From NCBI RefSeq assembly GCF_042658685.1, contig NZ_JBHSQY010000001.1: 64,000 bases of DNA. One strand, 5' to 3'. A program made the position numbers and the translations under genes. Positions within the stretch are counted from its first letter, which is position 1. Every line of letters begins with the position of its first letter. The stretch is from Macrococcoides bohemicum. GTDB taxonomy: Bacteria > Bacillota > Bacilli > Staphylococcales > Staphylococcaceae. Below the pieces are notes generated by a model. That model saw only the letters and a program-made list of their open reading frames with translations. It was not told the DNA's origin and did no database searches. This document shows, piece after piece, positions 28,394 to 36,318 of the stretch.

Positions 28394-28474
28394 AGCGAAT
28401 TTCTTGACTTTATCATCAATTTATAAGAAGTTTATTATAAGCTATAAGCTGTAAACTTTGAGGAGGCGTCCCTA

Positions 28475-29635
28475 ATGACAGAAGAATTTAACGAAAACAT
28501 GATTTTAGAAATTAATGAAGGTGACAAAGTAAAAGGCACTGTTCAATCAATTGAAGAGAAACATGTTGTATTGCAATTAGATGGTGCTAAATATGATGGA
28601 ATTATTCCAATCAGCCAATTATCAAGCTTACGTGTTGAGAACGCGGAAGATGTTGTTAAAGTTGGCGATGAAATTGAAGCTTATGTGACTAAGATTGAAG
28701 ATAAAGAAGAAGATGGTCACTACATCTTATCTAAACGTAAATTAGATGAATCTGAATCATTTGAAACTTTACAACAAAAATTTGAAAACGGTGAAACTTT
28801 AGAAGCTGAAGTTAAAGAAGCTGTTAAAGGTGGATTGGTTGTTGATGTTGGCTTACGTGGTTTTATCCCGGCGTCATTAATTTCTACAAGCTATATTGAA
28901 GATTTCTCTGATTATGTTGGAAAAGTATTAACTTTAAAAATTGAAGAGTTAGATCAAGAAAAAAATAGAGTGATCTTGAACCATAAAGTGATTGAAGCTG
29001 AAGAAAACAAAGCTTTAAAATCAGAACGTCTGCAACAATTGGAAGTAGGTGCAGTTGTTGAAGGTGAAGTGCTACGTATGACAAACTTCGGTGCCTTCGT
29101 AGATATAGGCGATGTTGATGGATTAGTTCATATTTCTCAAATTACACATGACCATATTGATAAAGTAGAAGATGCATTATCAGTAGGTGATAAAGTTAAA
29201 GTTAAAATTTTAAGTGTTGATCCTGAAAATGAACGTGTATCATTATCTATTAAAGCTGCATTACCTGGACCATTTGAAACAATTGATGAAAAATTCAAAG
29301 TTGGAGATGTGGTTGAAGGTGAAGTAATGCGTCTAGCGAACTTCGGTGCATTTGTTGAGATTGATAAAGGTTTACAAGGACTTGTTCATATTTCTCAAAT
29401 CAGTCACGATCATATTGGAAATCCAAGTGAAGTATTAGAAGCTGGTCAAAAAGTAAAAGTTAAAATTTTAGATATTAATAAAGAAGAAAAACGTATCGGT
29501 TTATCTATTAAAGCAACTGAAGAACAAACTGAAGACTTTGATACTTCTTATTTAAATAATCAAACTATAACTGACGAAGACGCACCAACTTTAGGTGATG
29601 TTTTCGGAGATAAATTCAAAGGTTTAAATTTATAA
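28475..29635 (+). CDS. rpsA: 30S ribosomal protein S1 homologue
   Basis: 386 residues with four S1 RNA-binding domains, at roughly 12-90, 106-172, 192-262 and 277-350; the last two share the FGAFV.I...GLVHISQI core. Firmicutes S1 proteins have four domains rather than the six of E. coli. A strong site, gaggaggcg, precedes the ATG. The gene has its own terminator. Confidence 0.95.
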   Translation: MTEEFNENMILEINEGDKVKGTVQSIEEKHVVLQLDGAKYDGIIPISQLSSLRVENAEDVVKVGDEIEAYVTKIEDKEEDGHYILSKRKLDESESFETLQQKFENGETLEAEVKEAVKGGLVVDVGLRGFIPASLISTSYIEDFSDYVGKVLTLKIEELDQEKNRVILNHKVIEAEENKALKSERLQQLEVGAVVEGEVLRMTNFGAFVDIGDVDGLVHISQITHDHIDKVEDALSVGDKVKVKILSVDPENERVSLSIKAALPGPFETIDEKFKVGDVVEGEVMRLANFGAFVEIDKGLQGLVHISQISHDHIGNPSEVLEAGQKVKVKILDINKEEKRIGLSIKATEEQTEDFDTSYLNNQTITDEDAPTLGDVFGDKFKGLNL

Positions 29636-29647
29636 TATAGTTTTTAG

Positions 29648-29695
29648 ATGTCGATATGTATACAGATTATACTGTATACATATCGGCATTTTTTA
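29648..29695 (+). terminator. Terminator of rpsA
   Basis: The 18-bp stem atgtcgatatgtatacag / ctgtatacatatcggcat has one G-U pair and is followed by T6. Confidence 0.88.
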
Positions 29696-29762
29696 TATCG
29701 ATTTGATAAACACACTTTCTATGTTAAAATAGAACAGATATTATTTGAGAGGAAGAACAAAA

Positions 29763-31073
29763 TTGACAAAACCAACAATAGCGATTGTAGGCCGAGCGAA
29801 TGTCGGCAAATCTACAATCTTCAATAGGATTATCGGAGAGCGTGTCTCAATAGTAGAAGATACGCCGGGGATTACGAGAGATAGAATTTATTCAAGCGGC
29901 GAGTGGTTAACACATGAGTTCAATATTATTGATACTGGTGGTATAGAACTTGGTGACGAACCTTTCCAGGAACAAATTCGTGCGCAAGCTGAGATTGCAA
30001 TCGATGAAGCAGATGTCATTATTTTCATGGTTAATGGCCGCGATGGTATTACGATTGAGGATGAATTTGTAGCGAAATTATTATTTAAATCAAGTAAACC
30101 AGTGGTACTGGCAGTGAATAAAATTGATAATCCAGAAATGCGTACAGATATTTATGAGTTTTATTCTTTAGGATTTGGAGAACCTTTCCCGATTTCTGGT
30201 TCACACGGTTTAGGTATTGGTGATTTACTGGATGAAGCAAGTAAACATTTTCCTGAACAACCTGAAGAGGAATATGATGATAATGTCATTAAATTCTCTT
30301 TAATTGGTCGTCCAAATGTAGGTAAATCTAGTTTAATTAATGCAATATTAGGTGAAGAACGTGTAATCGTGTCACCTATTGCAGGTACAACGCGTGATGC
30401 AATTGACACGGTGTATACGTTTGAAGATCAGGAATACGTTATGATTGATACTGCTGGTATGCGAAAAAAAGGTAAAGTATATGAAACGACTGAACGTTAT
30501 TCAGTACTGAGAGCATTAAAAGCGATTGAAAGATCAAATGTTGTATTGGTAGTGCTTGATGCTGATACAGGTATTATCGAGCAGGATAAGAAAATTGCCG
30601 GCTATGCACATGAAGCGGGTAAAGCTGTCGTCATCGTTGTAAATAAATGGGATACAGTTGAAAAAGATTCTAAAACGATGAAGAAATTTGAAGACAAAGT
30701 AAGAGAGAACTTCCAATTTTTAGATTATGCGCGTATTGCATTCGTTTCTGCCTTAGAAGGCAAACGATTAAAAACGTTATTCCCGTTCATCAATGAAGCA
30801 GGTGAAAATCACCGTAAACGTGTTCAAAGTAGTACTTTGAATGAAGTTATAACAGATGCTGTTGCAATGAACCCAACGCCAACACATAACGGCAGCCGAT
30901 TAAATATCTTCTATTCAACACAAGTCGCTATTGAACCACCGACATTTGTTGTTTTTGTAAATGATGTAGAAATGATGCATTTCTCTTATAAACGATTCCT
31001 TGAAAATAGAATAAGAGCAGCATTTGGATTTGAGGGCACACCAGTTCATATTATTGCCCGTAAACGAAACTAA
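29763..31073 (+). CDS. der: Ribosome-associated GTPase Der (EngA)
   Basis: 436 residues from TTG 29763 (MTKPTIAIVG), 9 nt after gagagga; this matches the staphylococcal length. Two tandem G domains are present: P-loops GRANVGKST and GRPNVGKSS, with NKID and NKWD base-recognition motifs. A C-terminal KH-like domain follows. The first P-loop has Ala where most homologues have Pro. It is required for 50S assembly. Confidence 0.95.
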   Translation: MTKPTIAIVGRANVGKSTIFNRIIGERVSIVEDTPGITRDRIYSSGEWLTHEFNIIDTGGIELGDEPFQEQIRAQAEIAIDEADVIIFMVNGRDGITIEDEFVAKLLFKSSKPVVLAVNKIDNPEMRTDIYEFYSLGFGEPFPISGSHGLGIGDLLDEASKHFPEQPEEEYDDNVIKFSLIGRPNVGKSSLINAILGEERVIVSPIAGTTRDAIDTVYTFEDQEYVMIDTAGMRKKGKVYETTERYSVLRALKAIERSNVVLVVLDADTGIIEQDKKIAGYAHEAGKAVVIVVNKWDTVEKDSKTMKKFEDKVRENFQFLDYARIAFVSALEGKRLKTLFPFINEAGENHRKRVQSSTLNEVITDAVAMNPTPTHNGSRLNIFYSTQVAIEPPTFVVFVNDVEMMHFSYKRFLENRIRAAFGFEGTPVHIIARKRN

Positions 31074-31085
31074 GGGGTGTAATTA

Positions 31086-32084
31086 ATGACAAACGTTTCT
31101 GTATTTGGTACCGGAAGCTGGGGAACAGCACTAGCAAATGTTCTCGCTGATAACGGTCATAATTGTTTGATGTGGGGTAAAACTGAAACAACAATTAGAG
31201 CATTAAATGAGCAGCATACGAATCATAAATATTTACCTGAGACTCAATTGAATAAAAGTTTAAAAGCTACAACTGAGTTGAAACAAGCAGTGTTACATGC
31301 TGAAATATTAATTTTAGCTGTTCCGACAAAAGCGATACGTTCTGTAACGGCTCAAATCAATGAAGTAAGTGATGCACCAAAAATAATTATTCATGTTTCC
31401 AAAGGTATCGAGCCGTTAACTTTTAAACGTATCTCTGAAATGATTGAAGAGGAAATGGGTGCTGCGTTATTAAAAGGCGTTGGAGTATTAAGTGGTCCAA
31501 GTCATGCAGAGGAAGTTGCTGTTAAACAACCGACGACGGTAGCAGTTGCATCAAAAGATATATCTGTTGCTCGTATTGCTCAGGATTTATTTATGAATGA
31601 ATATTTCAGAGTGTATACAAATGATGATTTAATCGGTGTTGAAATCGGTGGTGCATTGAAAAATATTATTGCATTAGCAGCAGGTATCACAGATGGTTTA
31701 GGTTATGGTGATAATGCGAAAGCTGCACTTATGACACGTGGTTTAGCTGAAATCACAAGACTTGGTACAAGGATGGGGGCTGATCCAATGACATTTTTAG
31801 GTTTAGCCGGAATTGGAGATTTAATTGTAACGTGTACATCTGTACATTCGCGTAACTGGAAGTGCGGGAACATGCTTGGTAAAGGAGCAACTCTTGATGA
31901 GGCTTTAGCTCAGATGGGAATGGTTGTTGAAGGTGTTAGAACTACTGAAGCAGCTTATGAAATGTCTAAAGCTTTTAATGTTGAAATGCCGATAACTACT
32001 GCGCTCTATAAATTATTATTTGAAGGATTAGATGTAAATACTGGTGTCATGGAACTGATGAGCCGAGAAAAAAAGAATGAATAG
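31086..32084 (+). CDS. gpsA: Glycerol-3-phosphate dehydrogenase [NAD(P)+]
   Basis: 332 residues. N-terminal Rossmann motif FGTGSWGTALANVLADNGH; the C-terminal helical domain includes GGALKNIIALAAGITDGLGYGDNAKAAL with the catalytic Lys. It makes sn-glycerol 3-phosphate for phospholipids. It lies 12 bp after der and 9 bp before the small membrane gene, so they form one operon. Confidence 0.96.
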   Translation: MTNVSVFGTGSWGTALANVLADNGHNCLMWGKTETTIRALNEQHTNHKYLPETQLNKSLKATTELKQAVLHAEILILAVPTKAIRSVTAQINEVSDAPKIIIHVSKGIEPLTFKRISEMIEEEMGAALLKGVGVLSGPSHAEEVAVKQPTTVAVASKDISVARIAQDLFMNEYFRVYTNDDLIGVEIGGALKNIIALAAGITDGLGYGDNAKAALMTRGLAEITRLGTRMGADPMTFLGLAGIGDLIVTCTSVHSRNWKCGNMLGKGATLDEALAQMGMVVEGVRTTEAAYEMSKAFNVEMPITTALYKLLFEGLDVNTGVMELMSREKKNE

Positions 32085-32093
32085 AGGGAAATT

Positions 32094-32300
32094 ATGTTCA
32101 ATATATCTAAAATGGACTTAATGTGGGTTTCTTTTTATTCATTAGGTCTTATGTTACTTGCTATGATGTTAATTTACGTAGCGCGTTTTAAAGTAAAAAA
32201 TAAAATTTTAAATGTAATTGTTACAGGTTTAGCTTATATAGCACTTATTTTAAGTGCATTACTCATGTTTGTAGTGTTAGGTGGGTCGAGTCATGGGTAA
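32094..32300 (+). CDS. DUF2768-like small membrane protein (YphE position)
   Basis: 68 residues with two hydrophobic helices (about 10-30 and 40-62). Position between gpsA and a lipoprotein gene corresponds to B. subtilis yphE. Its 3' end overlaps the lipoprotein gene start by 8 bp. Function is unknown. Confidence 0.75.
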   Translation: MFNISKMDLMWVSFYSLGLMLLAMMLIYVARFKVKNKILNVIVTGLAYIALILSALLMFVVLGGSSHG

Positions 32301-33006
32301 AAGAATTTTTGGATTACTGGTTGCAGTATCATTTATCTTATCAGGCTGTATGTATCCGAAAGAGGAACTCGCTCAAAATCAAGTGGCGCCTGTTGATCAG
32401 TTAAAAATGGTTCAAAGTGCTGTCGATAGCTATCAAAAAGATAGCGGTGGTTTATTACCAATTAAAGAAAGAGATATGTCCTATGAAATTTACTTGAAAC
32501 ATCCTGTTGACTTTGAAAAATTAAAACCAAAATATTTATCTCAGTTACCAGGTAGTTCATTTGAAATGGGTGGGTACTATCAGTATGTTTTGATGGATGT
32601 TGAAAAAAATCCTACTGTTAAATTAATCGACTTAAGAACTTCTGAAACTTTGAAAAATTTAAGAATACGACTTGAGACAAAATCTGATACGCTCGCTTTA
32701 GGTAAAAAAATTGGACCGAACCTTTATAAGATTGACTATAAAAAATATGGTCTGAACAAGTATCCAACAGTAAAAAGTCCATATAGTGATGAAAGTTTAC
32801 CGATTTATATTAATGGTGGAAATGAGTTTAAAATTGATTATGCAATTGACCTTGGCAAAAAGATTAATGAAAAAAATCTTAAGTTAGAAAAAGGTACTGA
32901 TATCAGATACATTCTTTACAAGGATTCTCCAGTATTACCAGCATATTCTGTTCCTTATACAATAAATGAGAAAAATGAGCCAATTTTCAGAACAGTTGAG
33001 CATTAA
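32293..33006 (+). CDS. Lipoprotein, YphF-like
   Basis: 237 residues from the ATG at 32293, 8 nt after ggtgg. A signal peptide ends in the lipobox LSGC (cleavage before Cys about residue 19), so the protein should be lipid-anchored on the outer membrane face. No catalytic motif is seen. It occupies the yphF position after yphE in Bacillus. Confidence 0.82.
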   Translation: MGKRIFGLLVAVSFILSGCMYPKEELAQNQVAPVDQLKMVQSAVDSYQKDSGGLLPIKERDMSYEIYLKHPVDFEKLKPKYLSQLPGSSFEMGGYYQYVLMDVEKNPTVKLIDLRTSETLKNLRIRLETKSDTLALGKKIGPNLYKIDYKKYGLNKYPTVKSPYSDESLPIYINGGNEFKIDYAIDLGKKINEKNLKLEKGTDIRYILYKDSPVLPAYSVPYTINEKNEPIFRTVEH

Positions 33007-33007
33007 A

Positions 33008-33105
33008 ATGAAAAATTTATTTATTTTTTTGTATTAATCGTTGCAGTGACAACGTTTATTATGTTAAAGTCATTACAGAATGATACTTACGTATCATTTA
33101 CATAA
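33008..33105 (+). pseudogene. Possible frameshifted mini-gene for a one-helix membrane peptide
   Basis: ATG at 33008 opens KNLFIF but the frame stops after 9 codons. One more T in the T7 tract at 33034-33040 would give a 33-residue peptide with a membrane helix (FIFFVLIVAVTTFIML) and a stop at 33103-33105. This could be a homopolymer error, a slippage site, or chance. Confidence 0.3.
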
Positions 33106-33126
33106 CCTTTGGGGAGGTGAATTGAC

Positions 33127-33399
33127 GTGAATAAAACAGACTTAATCAATGCGGTTTCAGAAAGTGCTAACTTAACTAAAAAAGAAGCAGGTTTAGCTGT
33201 TGATGCTGTTTTTGAATCAATTCAAAAATCATTATCAAATGGTGAGAAAGTACAATTAATCGGTTTTGGTAACTTTGAAGTTCGTGAACGTGCTGCTCGT
33301 AAGGGCCGTAACCCACAAACTGGTAAAGAAATCGATATTCCAGCTAGCAAAGTCCCAGCATTTAAAGCTGGTAAAGCATTAAAAGACGCAGTTAAATAA
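33127..33399 (+). CDS. hup: DNA-binding protein HU
   Basis: 90 residues. The DNA-bending arm with GFGNFEVRERAARKGRNPQTG is the HU/IHF signature. It is the main nucleoid protein. Site ggggaggtg precedes the GTG start (33127) at close spacing. It is monocistronic with a strong terminator. Confidence 0.97.
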   Translation: MNKTDLINAVSESANLTKKEAGLAVDAVFESIQKSLSNGEKVQLIGFGNFEVRERAARKGRNPQTGKEIDIPASKVPAFKAGKALKDAVK

Positions 33400-33408
33400 T
33401 TGTGTTAT

Positions 33409-33436
33409 AAAAAGCCCTATTAGGGCTTTTTATTTT
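33409..33436 (+). terminator. Terminator of hup
   Basis: An 11-bp perfect stem, aaaaagcccta / tagggcttttt, with a 1-nt loop is followed by more T. Confidence 0.88.
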
Positions 33437-33517
33437 TGTCATAATCAGTTTAATCTTGTTTAAATTTTCAAATATTAAGTTATAATAGAAAAAGAATAAG
33501 CGATAGAGGTATAGAAG

Positions 33518-33913
33518 ATGAGTTATTATGAAAGATTTCTAAATGATATTGACGAATTAAAGAAACGATATCCTTTTTTTGAAATGATTCCAGTTAATCC
33601 GGAAATATTAACACAGACGACAATGCTAGATGTTGATGATCAGACGAAATGTGCAATACTTGCGATTGACACAAGTATGCGTATGCAGGATTTGGTGGAC
33701 GATAGCAATAAAGATAGATATGTGCTGTCAACTGATTTATTAAGCGCTTTGTTCTATCGTTATTTAGCATCTCCTTTTCAACAATATCATTATCAGATAC
33801 TTACTGACTGTGTCGCAAAACAGAATGAACTTAAGCAACAATTTTCTTATTCAAATGATCCTGCATTGAAAGAACAAATTGATAATATTTTTGTAATGCC
33901 TTTTATGGCTTAA
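33518..33913 (+). CDS. hepS: Heptaprenyl diphosphate synthase subunit I-like (short)
   Basis: 131 residues. Assigned mainly by position before menG and hepT, plus the helical segment KCAILAIDTSMRMQDLVDD...LLSALFYRYLA, which resembles HepS. It is shorter than Bacillus HepS (about 250 residues). HepS is the non-catalytic partner of HepT in making the menaquinone side chain. Confidence 0.75.
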   Translation: MSYYERFLNDIDELKKRYPFFEMIPVNPEILTQTTMLDVDDQTKCAILAIDTSMRMQDLVDDSNKDRYVLSTDLLSALFYRYLASPFQQYHYQILTDCVAKQNELKQQFSYSNDPALKEQIDNIFVMPFMA

Positions 33914-33941
33914 CTATACATAGATGAAAGTGGTGGCTTAA

Positions 33942-34661
33942 ATGTCAAAACCAATGACAAGCGAAGAAAAAACTGAAATGGTACATAACGTCTTTCAAAA
34001 CGTTTCAACAAAATACGATAAATTAAATGACATTATTAGTTTTAATCAACATAAAGCGTGGCGTAAATATACGATGAAGCAAATGAAAGTAAAAAAGGGT
34101 TCAAAAGCTTTAGATGTTTGTTGTGGTACAGGTGACTGGACAATTCAGATGGCTAATGCGGTAGGAACAGGCGGTCACGTTACCGGACTTGATTTTAGTG
34201 AGAACATGCTCGAAGTAGCAAAGACGAAAGTAAAGCGTTATGACAACATTGAACTGATTCATGGAAATGCCATGGATATGCCTTTTGAAGATAATCTATT
34301 TGATTATGTAACAATTGGATTCGGATTAAGAAACTTGCCGGACTTTGAGAAGGGTTTAGCTGAAATTTATCGTGTATTAAAACCAGGTGGCATGATTGTC
34401 GTTTTAGAAACAAGTCATCCGACCATGCCTGTTTTTAAAGAAGGATATACATTGTATTTCAAATACGTTATGCCATTATTCGGAAAAGTATTTGCAAAAT
34501 CAATGAAAGAATACAGCTGGTTACAACAATCAGCTTTTGACTTCCCTGATAAATATACATTAGCAAAATTAATGGCATGTGTGGGTTTCACCCATATTAA
34601 ATTTAAAGGATTTACCGGTGGCGTTAGTGCTATGCATAAAGCTTACAAACCTAAGAAATAA
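33942..34661 (+). CDS. menG: Demethylmenaquinone methyltransferase
   Basis: 239 residues. SAM motif ALDVCCGTGDWTIQMA and the UbiE/MenG signatures YDKLNDIISFNQHKAWRK and RVLKPGGMIVVLE are seen. It methylates demethylmenaquinone to menaquinone. It sits between the two heptaprenyl diphosphate synthase subunits, as in Bacillus and Staphylococcus. The quinone feeds the bc complex encoded at 57728-59738. Confidence 0.96.
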   Translation: MSKPMTSEEKTEMVHNVFQNVSTKYDKLNDIISFNQHKAWRKYTMKQMKVKKGSKALDVCCGTGDWTIQMANAVGTGGHVTGLDFSENMLEVAKTKVKRYDNIELIHGNAMDMPFEDNLFDYVTIGFGLRNLPDFEKGLAEIYRVLKPGGMIVVLETSHPTMPVFKEGYTLYFKYVMPLFGKVFAKSMKEYSWLQQSAFDFPDKYTLAKLMACVGFTHIKFKGFTGGVSAMHKAYKPKK

Positions 34662-34673
34662 TAAAAGAAATGG

Positions 34674-35654
34674 ATGATTGCAATGAGTTATAAGTCATAT
34701 TTAAAACCACATATCACAAGAGTTGAACAACAATTAAATCAAGTTATTCATAGCAACTCTAATGTGATACAACAGGCAAGTATGCATACTTTGCAATCAG
34801 GTGGTAAACGGGTCAGACCGATGTTTGTCCTACTTACTGGTTTGATGGGTGATAATAATCATTATAACCATCTCCTAAATACCGCAGTAAGCTTAGAATT
34901 AATTCATATGGCAAGTTTGGTACATGACGATTACATTGATAATAGTGATAAACGTCGTGGCGTAATGAGTGTACATGCTGCATTTGATAAAGATATTGCA
35001 CTTAGAACAGGTCACTTTTTACTGGCTAAAGCATTAACAAATATCAGTGATATTAATCATACAGATTTTCATAAAGTATTTAGTCAAACAATTCTTGAAG
35101 TATGTTTCGGGGAATTTGATCAGATGGCAGATCGATTCCAGTATCCTATATCATTTACACAATACTTACGTCGTATTAATCGTAAAACAGCGATTTTAAT
35201 TGAAGCAAGCTGTGTATTAGGTGCGATGAGTACGGAGGTTAACCGAGCATCATTATTCCATATTCGTAAATTTGGACATTATATCGGTATGAGCTATCAG
35301 ATTATTGATGATATGCTTGATTATACAAGTGATGAAATAACATTAGGTAAGCCTGTTGCTAGCGATATTCGTAACGGTCATATCACATATCCATTAATGG
35401 CTGCTATAAATAATAAAGATAATTCTGAAAGATTAAAGTTAGAACAAACTATAATCAATCTGGAAAATGAACAAAACGAAGCGATATTTGAATTTATTAT
35501 CAACAATGTAAGAACTTATGGCATTGAAGCTACAAAACGCTTAAGTAAACAGTATGCGGAAAAAGCAAAATATCATTTATATCAATTACCGGATAGCGAT
35601 GAAAAAAAATACCTTCTGGAAATACATGAAAAAATGCTCTATCGCGTATATTAG
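34674..35654 (+). CDS. hepT: Heptaprenyl diphosphate synthase catalytic subunit
   Basis: Up to 326 residues. First aspartate-rich motif: LVHDDYIDNSDKRRG; second: QIIDDMLDYT. Both are needed for Mg-dependent chain elongation of isoprenyl diphosphates. SGGKRVRP is present near the N terminus. The start is uncertain: ATG 34674 or ATG 34683 (MSYKSYLKPH), neither with a strong site. Confidence 0.94.
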   Translation: MIAMSYKSYLKPHITRVEQQLNQVIHSNSNVIQQASMHTLQSGGKRVRPMFVLLTGLMGDNNHYNHLLNTAVSLELIHMASLVHDDYIDNSDKRRGVMSVHAAFDKDIALRTGHFLLAKALTNISDINHTDFHKVFSQTILEVCFGEFDQMADRFQYPISFTQYLRRINRKTAILIEASCVLGAMSTEVNRASLFHIRKFGHYIGMSYQIIDDMLDYTSDEITLGKPVASDIRNGHITYPLMAAINNKDNSERLKLEQTIINLENEQNEAIFEFIINNVRTYGIEATKRLSKQYAEKAKYHLYQLPDSDEKKYLLEIHEKMLYRVY

Positions 35655-35657
35655 GAA

Positions 35658-35686
35658 TTGAAAGAAATCGCTTACAATGATAAAAT
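35658..35686 (+). promoter_or_regulatory. Vegetative promoter of ndk
   Basis: TTGAAA and TAAAAT are separated by 17 bp, 40 bp before the ndk start. Confidence 0.7.
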
Positions 35687-35726
35687 ATTCTAGGCTACAC
35701 AAAAAACAATGAGGTAGGGATAAATA

Positions 35727-36173
35727 ATGGAAAAAACTTTCTTAATGATTAAACCTGATGGCGTAGGACGAGGACTTGTAGGAGAAATCGTAAAACGCAT
35801 CGAAAACAAAGGGATTAAAATTGTAGGTGCTAAATTAATGACAGTGTCTGAAGATTTAGCCAAGACACATTACGGAGAACATAGTGAAAAACCTTTCTTC
35901 GGAGAATTAGTTGATTTCATTACTTCTGGACCAGTTTTTGCAATGGTATTAGAAGGGGAGAATGTAGTGGAAATTGGACGTACATTAGTTGGTAAAACTA
36001 ATCCTGCTGAAAGTGCACCAGGAACAATTCGCGGCGACTATGGTATGACAGTTGGTAAAAATATTATTCACGGTTCTGATTCAGTAGCATCAGCAGAAAA
36101 AGAAATCGCATTATGGTTCAAAGAAGAAGAAATTATAGATTACAACTTAGTAACAGCTACTTGGGTGTACTAA
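35727..36173 (+). CDS. ndk: Nucleoside diphosphate kinase, 3' end supplied by integrated element
   Basis: 148 residues; transfers phosphate between NTPs and NDPs. The active-site His lies in GKNIIHGSDS; GDYGMTVG and SGPVFAMVLEG are conserved. The last nine codons, stop and terminator lie in or beyond attL, so the present C terminus (VTATWVY) may come from the element. The copy at attR would encode VTAAWVY. The protein is full length, so integration does not break it. Confidence 0.95.
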   Translation: MEKTFLMIKPDGVGRGLVGEIVKRIENKGIKIVGAKLMTVSEDLAKTHYGEHSEKPFFGELVDFITSGPVFAMVLEGENVVEIGRTLVGKTNPAESAPGTIRGDYGMTVGKNIIHGSDSVASAEKEIALWFKEEEIIDYNLVTATWVY

Positions 36174-36176
36174 TTA
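36149..36176. repeat. attL core in the ndk 3' end
   Basis: The 28-bp repeat begins agtaacagct and ends cttgggtgtactaatta. It differs from attR only at 36159 (a, against g at 51705). It covers the last ndk codons and stop. Confidence 0.88.
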
Positions 36177-36197
36177 TAATTTAGTTAATAAAATATT

Positions 36198-36236
36198 GTG
36201 GTTATAGGCTTTTTGAAAACCTATAACTACTTTTTT
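36198..36236 (+). terminator. Terminator serving ndk, inside the element
   Basis: The 11-bp stem gtggttatagg / cctataactac has one G-U pair and is followed by T6. It lies inside attL, so the element brings its own ndk terminator. Confidence 0.82.
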
Positions 36237-36251
36237 AAAATTTTTGATTAA

Positions 36252-36272
36252 AAAAAGGGCAGAAAAAGGGCA
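36252..36272. repeat. Left arm-type direct repeat
   Basis: aaaaagggcagaaaaagggca is itself a double aaaaagggca. The identical 21 bp recurs at 51560-51580 in the same orientation. It lies 76 bp inside attL, where integrase arm sites are expected. Confidence 0.7.
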
Positions 36273-36318
36273 AAGTTTTTAAAAAGTAACTAATCTGTCT
36301 TAAAAAAGGAGAAATTTT

